Below, piece after piece: positions 23,575-34,763 of a DNA stretch of 64,000 nucleotides. Within the stretch, counting starts at the first letter, position 1; each line of letters begins with the position of its first letter. Source of the DNA: Dryococelus australis (Eukaryota; Arthropoda; Insecta; Phasmatodea; Phasmatidae); NCBI GenBank assembly GCA_029891345.1, contig CM056994.1, positions 224,804,991-224,868,990 of the forward strand, read 5' to 3'. Below the pieces are notes generated by a model that did no database searches, had not been told where the DNA came from, and saw nothing but the letters and a program-made list of their open reading frames with translations. The translations under genes were made by a program, and so were the position numbers.

Positions 23575-24560
23575 GTCGCAGTGCACAGGAGCAGTCAGAG
23601 GCTGACTGCAGCACAGAGGCCAGGGTGGCCGAAGAGCTGCAAGGCGGGGAAATCGCCATAGGTAGGATGACAGAGGCAACTGTGGGGCTGATCTCGCCAC
23701 AGGGAAGCATACTGGACACCCCTTTAACGCAAACCACAGCAGTAGAGATTGGGAATGACGGTCACAGCGATGGGGGGGGGGGGGAGTGCGACTGGCTTGC
23801 ACAACCTCTCATCAGGACCGTCAACTCCTCCCCCCTCACCTGTGTCCAGAGTGCAGCAACAGCAGCAAAGTAGCTGAAGCATGAGACAGAGCAGCAGCAG
23901 TAGCAATGGCGTAGGAGCAGCATCAGAAGCAGTGGAGATGAGTCGTTTGCAGGGAAGGTATCGACCCCTCCACGACGATTCAAGCGACTTCGGCGCTTGG
24001 CCAGCACGGCATGCATGGGTTGCAGTGGGAGCAAACCCCATGTACACCCGCATATGGCAAAGCAGCACCAGCATAGGAGTCAACAGAAGGATGCAAGAAA
24101 CAGCTTGGAAGACAGTACGGAGCAGCATTGGCCATACAACTTACAGTCTCGCCAACTCCTGAAAGCACCAACAGCCTGCTGCTCCTGATGGCGTGGGGGA
24201 GCTCTGGGTGACTGCGCGGTCCAAATGGCCACCAGTGAGGGGGGGGGGGGGGCGTTTGACATGAGCCGAGCGCTCCTGTGTGCTCTTATGACTATTTGTG
24301 CCGCCGCAGTCAGCTATCGCATTAGTGCATGCCAGGGGCGAGTCGAACAGCCCAGAGTACATTGGTGTAGGCCACTGGGAACAGCGAGTAATGTTCCCAG
24401 TGAACCAAATCGAGTAACTCCAAATATACCGTTTAACCTATTTCTAACAAGAGGGGACTCTTGTGGGCAATAAGTTAGCGGTCTGGCATTGCATCCCTGT
24501 GAAACCACGGCCCTCAGACGATAGTACCATTGGAGGGAACGTGGGGGCTACCTGTACAGC
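23575..24560. other. GC-rich block, unclassified
   Basis: Immediately after the satellite the composition changes to GC-rich with CAGCAG/AGCAGC clusters, two poly-G tracts (23,773-23,783 and 24,239-24,252) and many overlapping ORFs of 60-134 codons on both strands, none recognisable. That pattern is expected from stop-poor GC-rich DNA and is not evidence of genes. A strong hairpin lies at 24,373-24,402. The composition resembles the interior of the 9.1-12.2 kb block. Confidence 0.4.
24373..24402. other. Perfect 11-bp hairpin
   Basis: CACTGGGAACA and TGTTCCCAGTG are perfect inverted repeats around the eight-base loop GCGAGTAA. It is the strongest short hairpin I noticed. Its role is unknown; Helitron 3' ends carry hairpins but a CTRR end is not seen at the required distance. 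Confidence 0.6.
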
Positions 24561-25165
24561 AGCATAACACGTGTCTCTAGTTTGGCATGTGTCGGCGGGC
24601 CTTTAGGCCGAAGTATAAGTGTAGCAATGATGTGAAGTGTTTTAAAAGGCTAGTTTACATACCCCTTTCATTGTATCAAGACGATACTCGTGTGGTCACA
24701 AGTGTTAATATGAATTCCTTTGTAGACGTGTAGAATGAAGCTGCTTTTAGCTGTACTCTCGCCAGTACCAGATTTGGGTGGGGTTTTTAAGATAATAAAT
24801 TTACAGGGTTTTAAATCATCATTACGTCACATTTTTCACACCGTGTTCATCCTGTATATTCATGTTTATATAAAACATTCGTAAAGGCAGCTGCATTCCC
24901 ATGATGTCATCACAAAGCCTGGTAATTTAGCATTTAGAGCCATGGGAATGTCGCTAATATGTGTAATTTTATTATTAGAAATTAAGAGGGCATAAAGAAG
25001 TGTTATATAACCTTTGTGTAAGAGTAGGGGCAAAAAGCATAATGAGCTAGCACGAATCTGAACGCACCATCAGCTTTCGCTCGTGCGAAACTGAGTGTCG
25101 TTCAGAGTCTGACCTCTGCCATCAGCCAGCATGCTGCTCGGTACAGCAACTTTTGGGCGTTAATC
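24561..25165. other. No gene recognised
   Basis: Mixed-composition DNA between the GC-rich block and the BEL/Pao remnant. If the BEL/Pao element were complete, the remainder of integrase and a 3' LTR should be here; neither is recognisable, so the element is truncated or rearranged at this side. Confidence 0.45.
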
Positions 25166-25169
25166 ATTA

Positions 25170-25870
25170 AGATCCACTCCAACAATTTCAAACATCGCTG
25201 CATCCCTTACACAATCCTAAGGAAGAGCAAGAGGCATTGTAGTACGTTTCTTCATCTCAAATTTCTTGCACTGAAAATGCCTCCCAAAACCTTTTGCAAT
25301 GTTTGCCCTCCTACCCTTAGGAAATTCAGAAATGTTCTCTTAAAATAGAAAGTAAAATCTGCACAAATGCATATGATGCGCTCACATGTTACTCCCTAAT
25401 TATCAATTCTGTCAAAGAGTGACATAGTGATAAAAGAACAGGTGAATGGAAATTTTCCTGGTCGTTTCTTCTGGTAATCTTTGTCCTCACACCCGAAAAT
25501 CCTGTTTGATTTCTGAAAATATTCAAGGTTTTGAACCCTTCTGTACTGGTAAATTACCTCTGTTTGTATTGTCGTCAACAATTTTTTCTCTGCAGTGAAA
25601 AATTCCATGAAGCTCAAATTAGGAATGGTGATCTTTTCTGTGGGTCTCTTCCTATTATTTAGGAACCTCAAAATCCACCCCACCATCCCAACTACCTTGG
25701 AATATTTAGAGAAGTAATAGTGCAAATACCATTGCTGTTCTTCCTGGAAGATTAGTAGTGTAGCAGTACTTACACTTCCGCCCCTCCCTATCCACTTCTT
25801 CTTTGTCTGTTGTATCAGCACTGGCAGGCCATGTTAGCTTCTCAAGTCTCAGTCATTGAGGGCCCTTCCA
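25170..25870 (-). pseudogene. BEL/Pao connection region and N-terminal integrase
   Basis: On the minus strand the W-W-K-G-P block at about 25,860 leads into a 141-codon frame (25,396-25,821) with FSKYSKVVGMVGWILRFLNN and AEKKLLTTIQTEVIY, the pre-integrase connection of BEL/Pao. Below 25,390 another frame contains DAAMFEIVGVDL near 25,170-25,205, matching the start of the BEL/Pao integrase core (F..VG.D..GP). The glycine-proline and everything after it, including the D-D-E residues, are missing. Stops and frameshifts are present. Confidence 0.75.
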
Positions 25871-25878
25871 CCATTGCG

Positions 25879-26961
25879 AATAAATCAGTTGTGATGCAAA
25901 ATAGCCTCTGGAATGGAGGCCAGCTGGATTGTGTGTTTAGTGAGGTGTGGTGCAGGAGCGGTGCACGATAGTGCAGTTGGTGCAGTGCCATGTGTGCTAA
26001 GCAGCCCAGAGCAAGGGCAGAGTGATATTATTACGTGCAGCATGCATACATGAGTTATTGTAACACTTTTCATTATATTTCTGGATACGGTAAAAAGACA
26101 TGTGAGCAGGAATTGAGAATGGCATGCATAAAAACCTGAATACTGCCAATTGTTTTGTTTTTATAAAGTTTGTGTTTTCTTAAATATTTATTTTCACCAC
26201 CACCAGTGTTTTGCTCACTTTATTTCACCTTGTTAAAGTTATGGGTTTACAGTTATGTTTATTTTGCATCATCCTGCAAGTTTTTAAGTATTTTTTCTGG
26301 AATGTAACAGCAGAGTTTCTTCCGTGTGTGTAAGTAGATCCCTCCGCAGCGCGTGGACCCACACTCGCCAGCCCTCGCGCCATGGTGGGAAGTCAGTCAA
26401 CAAGCCGCACCTAGAGGGGGAGGATCGTGAGAAAATGCGCTCATGCTTTTCCCGCCCGGATGGTCTCAATTCTTTATCACCGGTAACTTCTCTGCAATAG
26501 CTTAATTTCTCTGGAATTGCATCGCCTGGGAGTTTGTAGATTTACAGCACATGTAATTGCCATAGCGCAACCACTTTTGGTCAGTGTAGCCTTCGCCACA
26601 TGTTAAAAGCAAGCAACTTTGTCAGTTGTCCTCCTAGAGCGTGAACTGGCCAGTTCATTTTATTTTGGTCGCCTAGAGGCATTTCAGGGCATGGGCCCCT
26701 TAAAACCCGCCATATTTTTCTGCAAGTGTTTATTTGAATTTTTAAGGGTAATTATTTGTTTCATGTGTGCTGAAAAATATTTTTTAATGTCGTGTTTAGC
26801 ATTTACGGGCGTGTGGTTTGGCCCTAACAATCCACGCATATGGAGTCTGATTGCACCGATTCAATATTTCAATAATTTGCAATACCATGTGGTGATTGGG
26901 TCGCCCGAAGAGTCCCTTGTTTAGCAAACAACGAGGCCTCCATACTGGGTGAACAACAAGA
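25879..26961. mobile_element. 1,083-bp insertion in BEL pol with 8-bp target duplication
   Basis: CCATTGCG occurs at 25,871-25,878 and again at 26,962-26,969. Ignoring the intervening 1,083 bases and one duplication, the BEL frame passes through the family's W-W-x-G-P block, so this is a genuine insertion. Its ends (AATAAATCAG... and ...GAACAACAAGA) do not form an obvious terminal inverted repeat, and there is no poly(A). An 8-bp duplication is usual in hAT and P elements, but their termini are not seen. No known protein is encoded; a 101-codon plus-strand frame (26,619-26,924) is unassigned. Confidence 0.75.
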
Positions 26962-27139
26962 CCATTGCGGGAAACTTTGGCCTGGTGATCGCCCCACAGC
27001 ACCCTGAGAGCACGAACGAGATCTCAGCTCTACCACATCATCATGATTGATGCTGTCCTGGCGACGTCTGGTACCTCCTGTATAATCATTTCCACACCAA
27101 TCTTCTTCCAAATGGTTCACCACCTTTATAACCCACAAT

Positions 27140-27397
27140 TTAACCCCATACCATCCGACGGCAGTCTTCAACATCGTCCCTCCCCTTCATTTGGTTGTCA
27201 ATAGAAGTACCCCATGCATTGGGGTACCTTATCCAGTAGTGTGTAACAGATGAGTGACTCCAATAAAATGTAGGGATATCAGTAAACCCTGAACTCTCAA
27301 TAAAGTAAATAGCTAACGAAGACCCTATTTTACATGCAAGTAATTCCAGACTCAGGACGGTTATCTTCTTAAGTGGCACTGTGGATTTTTCCACCAT
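27140..27397 (-). pseudogene. BEL/Pao RNase H/connection fragment
   Basis: The frame contains LKKITVLSLELLACKIGSSLA, matching the BEL/Pao (P)LPRLELLA...G.RLA block, followed by THYWIRYPNAWGTSIDNQ, corresponding to the W......W..FV.NR segment. Past about 27,190 the reading frame shifts: the part labelled MKGRDDVEDCRR does not match the family. Degenerate P-G-x-x-N-P-A-D-like sequence can be followed in another frame down to the 8-bp duplication at 26,962. Confidence 0.75.
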
Positions 27398-27626
27398 CAG
27401 CTGTAACTTTACTGCCTGTCCATCAAAGGATCATATAAATATAACGGCTTCATAAGCCAACTATGTATATCACAAAATATATGTATAGACCAGGATTACT
27501 TGAACTTACTGCTTGCCAGTTGTCTGGAAATCTTTGCTTCACAAAATGTATCCAAAGCCTTCGATCTTTTGTTGAACCTATCCTTCAAATCGTTCTTAAC
27601 TCATCGTCCCAAGTCATTTTCCTCTC

Positions 27627-28338
27627 CTAGCTTTCCTGTAGCAAAATTTTAAGGGCGATATAAATAGGACATGTGGAACCAAGTGGGTCAAAAATGCTAT
27701 GAGCATTTAACAAGACACTTCTTCTTGCAATATTCTCTCCAAATCGTTGTACATCGACAATTTTACACAATAGTACATGAACTACCAGATTCCATGTAAG
27801 CCCCAATACTGATGTCATCTTAAGGCATTTCAACTTCTCCCAAGTTAGATTTTGTGTACTCCGACACTCGTAGATCAAACTTAGCTTGCAGCAGTATCAT
27901 TCTTGACTCGTCAATGAATTGGTGGAGTTTCTCTTCAGTGTTTACAGAAGTAATGTAGTTATCTACATACAAAGACAATCTCAACATCTCGACCATCTCA
28001 GGGTAACACAGACTATTCATTAGGTGGCGATCCAGGACAGCTCCCAGCAAAAATGGATTGCAGCTGACTCCAAAAACTACCCGATTGTGACAATATACTT
28101 GTAATTTTTCTGCCAGTATTATTTCCCCACCAGAGAAATTTCATAAATTTGTATTCTCTTCTTGAACAGAAATTTGTAGAAATGCCTTTTTGATGTTCGA
28201 TACAATGCCAGTCCTATTTAATCTGTGCTTATTTAAAATATACGGAATGCCTTCCAGCAAGTTGGGTCCCCTCTCCAGACAATCATTCAGTGATGGTTTT
28301 CCCCTCAACCTGCATAAAGTGTCGACTACAGGTCTCAC
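27627..28338 (-). pseudogene. BEL/Pao reverse transcriptase
   Basis: Three minus-strand frames carry successive RT blocks. At 28,141-28,338 are RPVVDTLCRLRGKPSLND and GPNLLEGIPYIL with ISDIEKAFLQI-like IKKAFLQISV. At 27,820-28,050 is the palm, with LSLYVDNYITSVNTEEKL, where the second catalytic Asp of YVDD is Asn. At 27,627-27,878 is the RRSVLLNAHSIFDPLG block, very characteristic of BEL/Pao. Frameshifts separate the three. The enzyme cannot be active with the altered YVDD box. Confidence 0.85.
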
Positions 28339-28804
28339 TGCAGTGTTAGAATCTTCCTTGAAAACACCTTTGTGTGACAGGTAGTATCGCTCATCTTGTA
28401 TTTCTTCTTCGTAGACCTCTTCTATTGTACCTTCCGACTCCCAATCCTTAAATACTTTCTGGTACTTCTCAAAACTACCTTCCCTTTACTAGGCGATTTG
28501 TGGGAAAATTCAGTCATTCTATTGCTGTACCTTTACTCCTTTTAAGGAAGCAATAACTCTCCTTCCAAGGAAGGGCGACTTCATATTACCCTTCTACATT
28601 TACCATTAGGACCTAAATTGTCTAGAAATGTTTCATAGTCACCATTTCCATCTCCTTCTTTATCAAAATCTCAGCAGGATAATTAATACCAATACACTCC
28701 AGCTCCCACAGCTCTTTTAAGGAAGCACTCGGCACACACAAAGAATTGGTAATGGAAACAGCACTGTCATCTTCAAGTATTTTCCAAAGCTTTCCTATTA
28801 TTTT

Positions 28805-29146
28805 TCAGCCTAGAGTAGTACCTGCCACAATTAACCCTGAATCCAACCTGATAATATCCCCAGTAATCATACTACATAAAGTATTCACACCAATGAGCAA
28901 TTCCACCTCTGGAGTCAGGACCGAAATCACAGAGCAGCTCCCTTTTCCCTCGATATCTTTCATCCAAGGACCATACTTCAATCTTGGAATTATTCCACGA
29001 ATTGTCTTTCGACTTAATACTGGTATAGTGTGAGAATAGTTGTTATGAAGGCAGTGTAAGGGCATTACATAAAGATTGTGTTCCTGTGTGTAAATTAGTG
29101 CACCCCCAGATATCTTGTGTTCAATCGTTTCTGTGATTAATCGCAT
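28805..29146 (-). pseudogene. BEL/Pao aspartic peptidase fragment
   Basis: A 113-codon minus-strand frame with the C-terminal peptidase blocks of BEL/Pao (DUF1758-like): VELLIGVNTLCSMITGDIIRLDSGLIVAGTTLG matches the typical V.LLIG.D......G....L..GL.A..T.LG pattern (shown here in part). The DTG catalytic motif should be upstream and is not evident, so the domain is incomplete or mutated. Position between the CCHC knuckle and RT is as expected. Confidence 0.75.
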
Positions 29147-29303
29147 ATACTGTATTTCCTTGATAGTTTTTACATCAAATAAGATCTCTGAGAGCCAGTT
29201 TGTAGGAATGCCAACACAAAAATTTTATTTGTCTCCCTTTGCATCTTAAACCTGACACTGAGAGTTTGCAACAAAACTTCTGATACAGTTGATGATTGTG
29301 CAT

Positions 29304-29953
29304 TTAGTGTTGCAGGCTTTTTACTTTCACATTCTGTGGATTTATTATTTTGTCACTAAGTTTAACACTCCCTCTAACGACTGATTTATTAACAGCTAGG
29401 TTAGGACACGTGACTTCATTCCAATAGCTACACAATAGACAGCATAGTTTTGTTGCACAATTGACTACTCTGTGACGAACTTTCAAACATACAAAACAAC
29501 ATCTGATCTCTGTTAATTTCATTCGCTTGCCTATCAAATTCATTTCCTGTGCAAGGTAACAGTCCCTACTTTTGTGCTGCTTCTTGCAGAAAGTGCAAGC
29601 CTGTTTCCTCTCCTCATCTTTTTTCGGTATAAAAACATTGCCAGTGGCTTGTTCAGTTACAGACTATATAGCTAAATATTTAATTCCCTTTCATTTGGGA
29701 GATAACCTGAACCCAGCCTGAACGAACATGATCCTCTCTTCACCTCCGACCACGCCTTTGAGGAAAGCTATTAAATTTTCTTAATTTGTTGACATGACCT
29801 AAGTTCTGTTTCTGTAGACACTGTGTTCCTCATCCATTCACGCAGAACTTATTCAGACAGGCAGAATTATACAAGTAGAGGTACCAGTGACATATGCTTA
29901 TCCATAGTAATACCTATGGATTCCATTGCTCTCAGCTGTGTTTCTAGCTTATC
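29304..29953 (-). pseudogene. BEL/Pao gag, C-terminal part with CCHC knuckle
   Basis: The first codons left of the Gypsy insertion (29,953 downward) read DKLETQLRAMESIGI, the block that directly follows the N-terminal gag piece at 41,835. Further on, 29,304-29,543 contains CFVCLKVRHRVVNC, a C-x2-C-x4-H-x4-C zinc knuckle expected of gag nucleocapsid. The intervening part is frameshifted. The open frame that continues from gag into 30,052 is gag fused by chance to the Gypsy LTR and is not a real N-terminus. Confidence 0.8.
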
Positions 29954-29957
29954 GTAC

Positions 29958-31883
29958 TGATTCCAGACCATTAGGGAATTGAGTAATGAGGATAGGAGCA
30001 GTGGTGTTTGTTGGCTTGCCAGGGTTAGGGCGCCAGCTCGTGATGCGAGCACTAGGATGATGTTGATACGTAGAAACTCAGGGTTGTGTCGCCGATGGCC
30101 ATTGGCCTTCCCTCATGTCCGATGTCTTGATGAATATTACCAGAATGATGAAGTTCTCTGCGTCACGTACTACATCCAATATGCCTCGTCTAGTAAGGGC
30201 TGTTGGCCTCTCTTATATGCCAGGTCACTCCCAGTGGGTTATTATAGCTACTCAACACCATTATTTAAGATATGTGGTAAAATAAGTTGACATGAAATAG
30301 GTTAAGTAACCATGAAGCAATTAGTATAATAAAGAAACAGGCTTCTTAAGTCACGTAATTTATTGCATTTCATATCTCCAACAAGGCACTTACATATACT
30401 GTTCTGCCATTATAGCCTGGCAGGCTCTTATACTGAAAATATGGTCGTAGAGCCTACATGGTTATTAAGGCGAGTAGTGAGGCGACATGTACTCCAGGCG
30501 AGCAAAAGACACAAGGTTCTGGTAAACTAAAATTAAGAGACAGAAATTGCATTATGATTACTTACAAAGTTGATGTGCCCGAAGAACCGCGATGTGTTCA
30601 TCAGCTCACAAGACTCAAGATGCTACTACTGTAGCTTTTGCGTGGAATTCGCTCATTGGCAGATACTTCTGTGGACAATTCACGTGACGTGATTAAAACA
30701 TGAAAGAAACGAAATAATGTGAATACTGCAATGCCGATAGGATGAGAACTCTGATAATCCCTTATCAACAAAGCAAAAATGAATACATTGAAAACAAAAC
30801 ATAAAAATTATTAAACCAGGTCAACCACACCACTGTGGTCAAATAATCTCACTTAATGTGCGTATGAAACTGCTGCAATAGCTTTCTGGGGTCTCTCCCC
30901 AATAAAGTGTATTATGCCCATACGTGTTTTACCCATGACACTTCATGTGAGTTCATATATGGACACAGATTAACACTGTTAAAATACATTTATAATTATA
31001 AGTGATCATTTGGCCATGTGGATTTGTACACCGGTTCACCTTGGTGCGTGGTTAGGGAATGTAACCTGAGAGGTAAGTATCTTAGTAATAATTGTATTGT
31101 CATTACTGGACAAAAAATTTGTTATAAAATACACGAAGAATACTGGATAGGCACAAAACTCAATGTGGTTAATTACAAGAAATATTATTACACACAACAC
31201 ATGCCACAGTTGCATTGCATGTGGCTATTTGGGGAATTATACAAGATGGTGCCTCGAGTGCAAAACTGTAAAAACACGTCAAATAACTAAACACACATTA
31301 AATGACACTAGAATGAAATAAGAATAATAAACATAACACAAGGAGAGACTTTGTCTCGTACTTACGTGATGGACAAAGTAACGTAGGAAAATATAACTAT
31401 GTTGACATGACATTTGGCACATAACCCTCAAATACAGTACTGAAAATATCAACATAAACACTTGGTATTTACCTTTGATGTGCGGAACGCCTTTGCAAGT
31501 TGAACAAGTACATAGCTGAGTTAATAGTTCATGTGATATATTGATGTGTGCATTAATGAATAATGCGGAATGGTTCAGACAAGTGACACGTATTTACATT
31601 GCACTAAGTCCCTTAACCTAACAAACACTGACAGGGTGGCATCGCAGAATAAATATACACAAAACAGCATGGCGAACAAAACACTCACACACTTCTTAAC
31701 ACATTAAAAAGACCACGAAAAATACACTTTCCACTCTTTCTTGCTTCACGCTGCACATGACAGATGTTTACGTGGTACTGGTTCAGTGACACAAGTGCAT
31801 GCTCCATAATGTTGCAGTGCATTCTGTTGTTCTAGCTCTCACAATGTGGGGAATGACCTGAGTACAAGATGCTGTCCACATCA
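29958..31883 (-). repeat. Gypsy 3' LTR (1.9 kb)
   Basis: Runs from TGATTCCAGACC (plus strand) to CACATCA at 31,883. On the minus strand this is TG...CA, starting TGATGTGGACAGC. The first 530 bases or so (plus strand) match the 5' LTR at 38,008-38,301/41,506-41,720, and 31,795-31,883 matches 41,745-41,830; the roughly 1.3 kb between is absent from the 5' LTR. On the minus strand AATAAA lies near 30,362, inside conserved sequence, consistent with a polyadenylation signal. A copy in opposite orientation starts at 61,837. Confidence 0.8.
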
Positions 31884-31902
31884 AACGCCCTTCCCTTCGA
31901 AG
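31884..31902 (-). promoter_or_regulatory. Polypurine tract next to the Gypsy 3' LTR
   Basis: On the minus strand CTTCGAAGGGAAGGGCGTT directly precedes the LTR start TGATGTGG. GAAGGGAAGGG is purine-only, and its place just upstream of the 3' LTR is where plus-strand DNA synthesis is primed. It supports the LTR boundary at 31,883. Confidence 0.65.
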
Positions 31903-32925
31903 ACCATTTACTCATCGTGACATCTTCGGTATTCACTGTATCATCTCGCTGGTGGATCAAGTGTCCCTCATTGTCGAAGTCCATAGACACATGGCTGTTA
32001 TTGTTGCGATGACATGAACCCACATGGTTGCGAACTGTCAACACGTGCTCCCTCTTGTTGTTGCATTGACTCGAACGCACGTGGCCGCAGATTGTAAACA
32101 TTTAGTTCTCCATGTCGTTTTTATTCTGCCGTTCCACATGGTCGTGAAACCTAAACATACACTTGACCTTGTTGTTGTTGTGCTGTGAATTTATATGGTT
32201 ATGAACTGTCAACCCATGATTCTTGATGCTGCTCTTCTGTCATAAATGTATGTGGCTGCAGATTGTAAACATTCTGTTCTTCTTGTTGTTGTTTTGATCC
32301 TTCTGGCCCATGTGGTGGTACTTCTTGTGTTGGCGTCAATGCTATGCAGGTTTTGGCTGTCCCCGGGGCGTGTCCGCAAGCTACACATTGTGGCATGTCG
32401 ATGCTGCTGTGGATGTTTGGGAGGGCGGGGATGGGAGGAAAGTTCCCCTGTCTCCGACTTGTTGCTGCTACTGCCCTCTTCTACATGCAGGTTACGTCTG
32501 CTTGGAGAGACGATATACCCAACACATGTTCCTGACGTGTCTCCTTGCGTCGACTCAGTTCCAGTGTTGATGATGCTGTTGCCTATAGGGCAGGTTGCTG
32601 ACTTCGCAGGGCTGTTTTGTTATCTACATGTTCATCATGACTGCTTGATGTTATGCCCTGTTGTGATTCCCTCTGCAGCACCGTGGCTACATGGGCAGTG
32701 GTTTCCCTTGTAGATGTGTTGGCAATGGGCATGACAGCTGTCATCAGGCTCGATGGCGCGAGGCGAATGAACTTCGAACATTCATTACGTCGGCTATTGG
32801 TATCATGGTTTATTCACTCTCCTATTGACCATTTTGTTATGATGAATTATCGGGGGTGTTATGTTGGTGTTTGCCAGCTTGCGGGAGTTGCTCTTAAACT
32901 ACTTTCCTTTGCGTGCTCAATTGTA
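31903..32925 (-). other. Gypsy region between integrase and 3' LTR, no gene recognised
   Basis: The stretch between the integrase end and the polypurine tract could hold an envelope or an accessory ORF in some Gypsy lineages, but no such protein is recognisable. A repeated GTTGTTGTT...CATGTGGTCGTGAA..TAAAC-like motif occurs several times at 31,985-32,275 (words such as CGTGGCCGCAGATTGTAAACAT), suggesting a minisatellite of about 60 bp. The 155-codon plus-strand ORF (32,246-32,713) is hydrophobic but antisense to the element and not credible. Confidence 0.45.
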
Positions 32926-32929
32926 CTTC

Positions 32930-33919
32930 AAATCACGAGTCCCCCATCTTTCTTGTGTTGACATTTGGGCCACTCCATTTTTCGGCGAGCCCCACACAAA
33001 AACCTTTCTGCCTCGCAGATTGGTGGTGTGCTCTGATGTATACTGATTGGCCTGGCATAAGTGTTGGTGGGGATTGAGATGACACTGGTGCCCGCTGTTT
33101 TATGTAGCGCCGCTGATTTTCTCTTGCTTCTCTCACTGCGCATCTGCGTCACTGTTCCCTTCTCTCATCACCTTCTGCGCTACTGGCGCAATCTCTGGCC
33201 CCGTTCGCAAACTCACCCAGGAGGGGAAGGTCACAGTCTAGCAGCTGGGCTGGTGTCATTCCCATTGCCTGATTTACTCATGTCTTGAGGGTGAAGAGGG
33301 CTGCATTGAGTTTTTCCGCCCACGAGGCATGGTTCTCATCCATGTGCAGATGCAGCTGAGTTTTCAATTCTTGATTGCTTTGTTCTGTTGGATTTGCACA
33401 TGGATGGTAAGTCGCCATTATAATTTGGCGAACACCCCATCTCTCACACTTGCTTCGCCATGTAGGGTCCTTAAACTGGGATGCGTTATCGCTCAGTAAT
33501 GTGTGTACCCCCAGCATGCAAAGCATTAACTTTCTAGAATTTTTTTCAATGGTTCAGGTGCATGCACTTGACACAGGATACACTTCCACTCACCTGGAAA
33601 ATAAGTCAGTCACGACTATGATAAAACTTTTGCCCATCGAGGTGCGTGGATAGGGACCCATGAAATCCAGCGCCACAGTCTGGAATGGTTCTTCCGGGGT
33701 TCGGGGTGGTTGTTGTTGTGTGCTATTTGAGCAACAGGTCTTGTACAGGTTGCAGGTGGTACAGTCGCGTACAAAAGGGTGGACATGAACTGACACTCCC
33801 AGCCAGCGAAAATGTTTCAGACTATTCCGACGTGTCTGCTCAGCACCGGGATGTCCCATGATGTTGTTGAAATGAACATTCTGTAATACTACATTGTGGG
33901 CAGCAGTTGGTATATACAT
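32930..33919 (-). pseudogene. Gypsy integrase
   Basis: The frame 33,590-33,919 carries the HHCC zinc-binding domain (MGHPGAEQTRRNSLKHFRW...CTTCNLYK) and the start of the core with VALDFMGPYPRT and VVTDLFSR, including the first catalytic Asp. The frame 33,278-33,526 holds LLSDNASQF (second Asp) and YHPCANPTEQSNQELK; in this P-x-x-N-P-x-E position the catalytic Glu is present (TEQ). A third frame at about 32,930-33,140 carries a C-terminal domain with a PGQSVYIR-like block. Two frame changes separate these, so the gene is broken although key residues are retained. Confidence 0.85.
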
Positions 33920-34288
33920 TTTTCATGTGTCAGTGTTTATGTTTGCACGAGATTCTAGTGCACCGTTTATTCGCGTCTGTGATCGTTAACATGCTGTTCA
34001 CACTCCAAAATCCACTTCTGTGCAACTGGAAATTCTGCCTGTTTGTTTATCATGTGTGTTCTTGCCATGGTGAATGATAGTGTTTGCAGAAACATTGTGA
34101 CATTACTGCATTGTACTCGTTGCTTCCTGTTGTCTCGTATGCAGGTGGTAGGGGGGTAGGATATGCTCCCACTCTTCCTCATCTCACACGATCTCTGCTC
34201 CTGGAGAACGGGAAAGGTGGTCGGCGAGCTGATTTTCTTTTCTGGCCACGTGTTGCACCTCGAAGTCATAAGCCGGCATTAAGAGGGT

Positions 34289-34567
34289 TCAGCATGTCAG
34301 CTTATTCCGGCTCTTCTTCATGCTGTGCAACCACGTTAGGCAGTGGTTGTCAGTCCATAATGTGAAGCATTTATACTCTAGCACTGCTCTGTATTTCTTA
34401 AAACTCCACACTACGGCATCAGCCTGGACGTGTAAGTGTCGGCTTGGGTCATATCTTGATAGGGCCTTGAATTCGCAGAAACCCCGCTTCACGTCTTCGA
34501 AGCTCTGTTGTTGGGCGTTCTGCCATTTGAAACGTACATTCGGTGACATAAGTTCTGTCAGTGGCAC
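34289..34567 (-). pseudogene. Gypsy RNase H fragment
   Basis: Minus-strand frame with FKWQNAQQQSFEDVKRGF (the W...Q..AF..LK connection motif), LSRYDPSRHLHVQADA (first catalytic Asp in the family's T.DAS position is D of QADA), then YKCFTLWTDNHCLTWL, corresponding to ....YTDH..L..L. Roughly 60 residues normally present between QADA and LEYKC are missing, so part of the domain is deleted. Confidence 0.8.
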
Positions 34568-34763
34568 AGTGATGATGGAGACAGTTTCAATGTATTCCCA
34601 AATCCAGATATTTAACCCGAAGAATTTTCTTTACTACTTATGGGTGGTTGGCTCTGTGTATATATAAATGAGATTAAGTTGTTCTGGTACTGCTTTCTGA
34701 CCGTTGTCACTAAACTAAGCACTCATACCTGAATGACATGTGGTGCAGCTGTTCCGGCCATGA

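Noticed and set aside
23724..24128. 134-codon minus-strand ORF with Leu/Cys-rich segment resembling a signal peptide
   Set aside because: Arises from CAGCAG-rich GC-rich DNA with open frames on both strands; no homology seen.
29867..30052. Open frame joining BEL gag to the adjacent LTR as if a gag N-terminus
   Set aside because: The first half translates the Gypsy LTR end; the true gag upstream part lies at 41,835-42,489.
32246..32713. 155-codon hydrophobic plus-strand ORF resembling a membrane protein
   Set aside because: It is antisense to the Gypsy element between integrase and LTR, overlaps other frames, and its hydrophobicity derives from GTTGTTG-type repeats.
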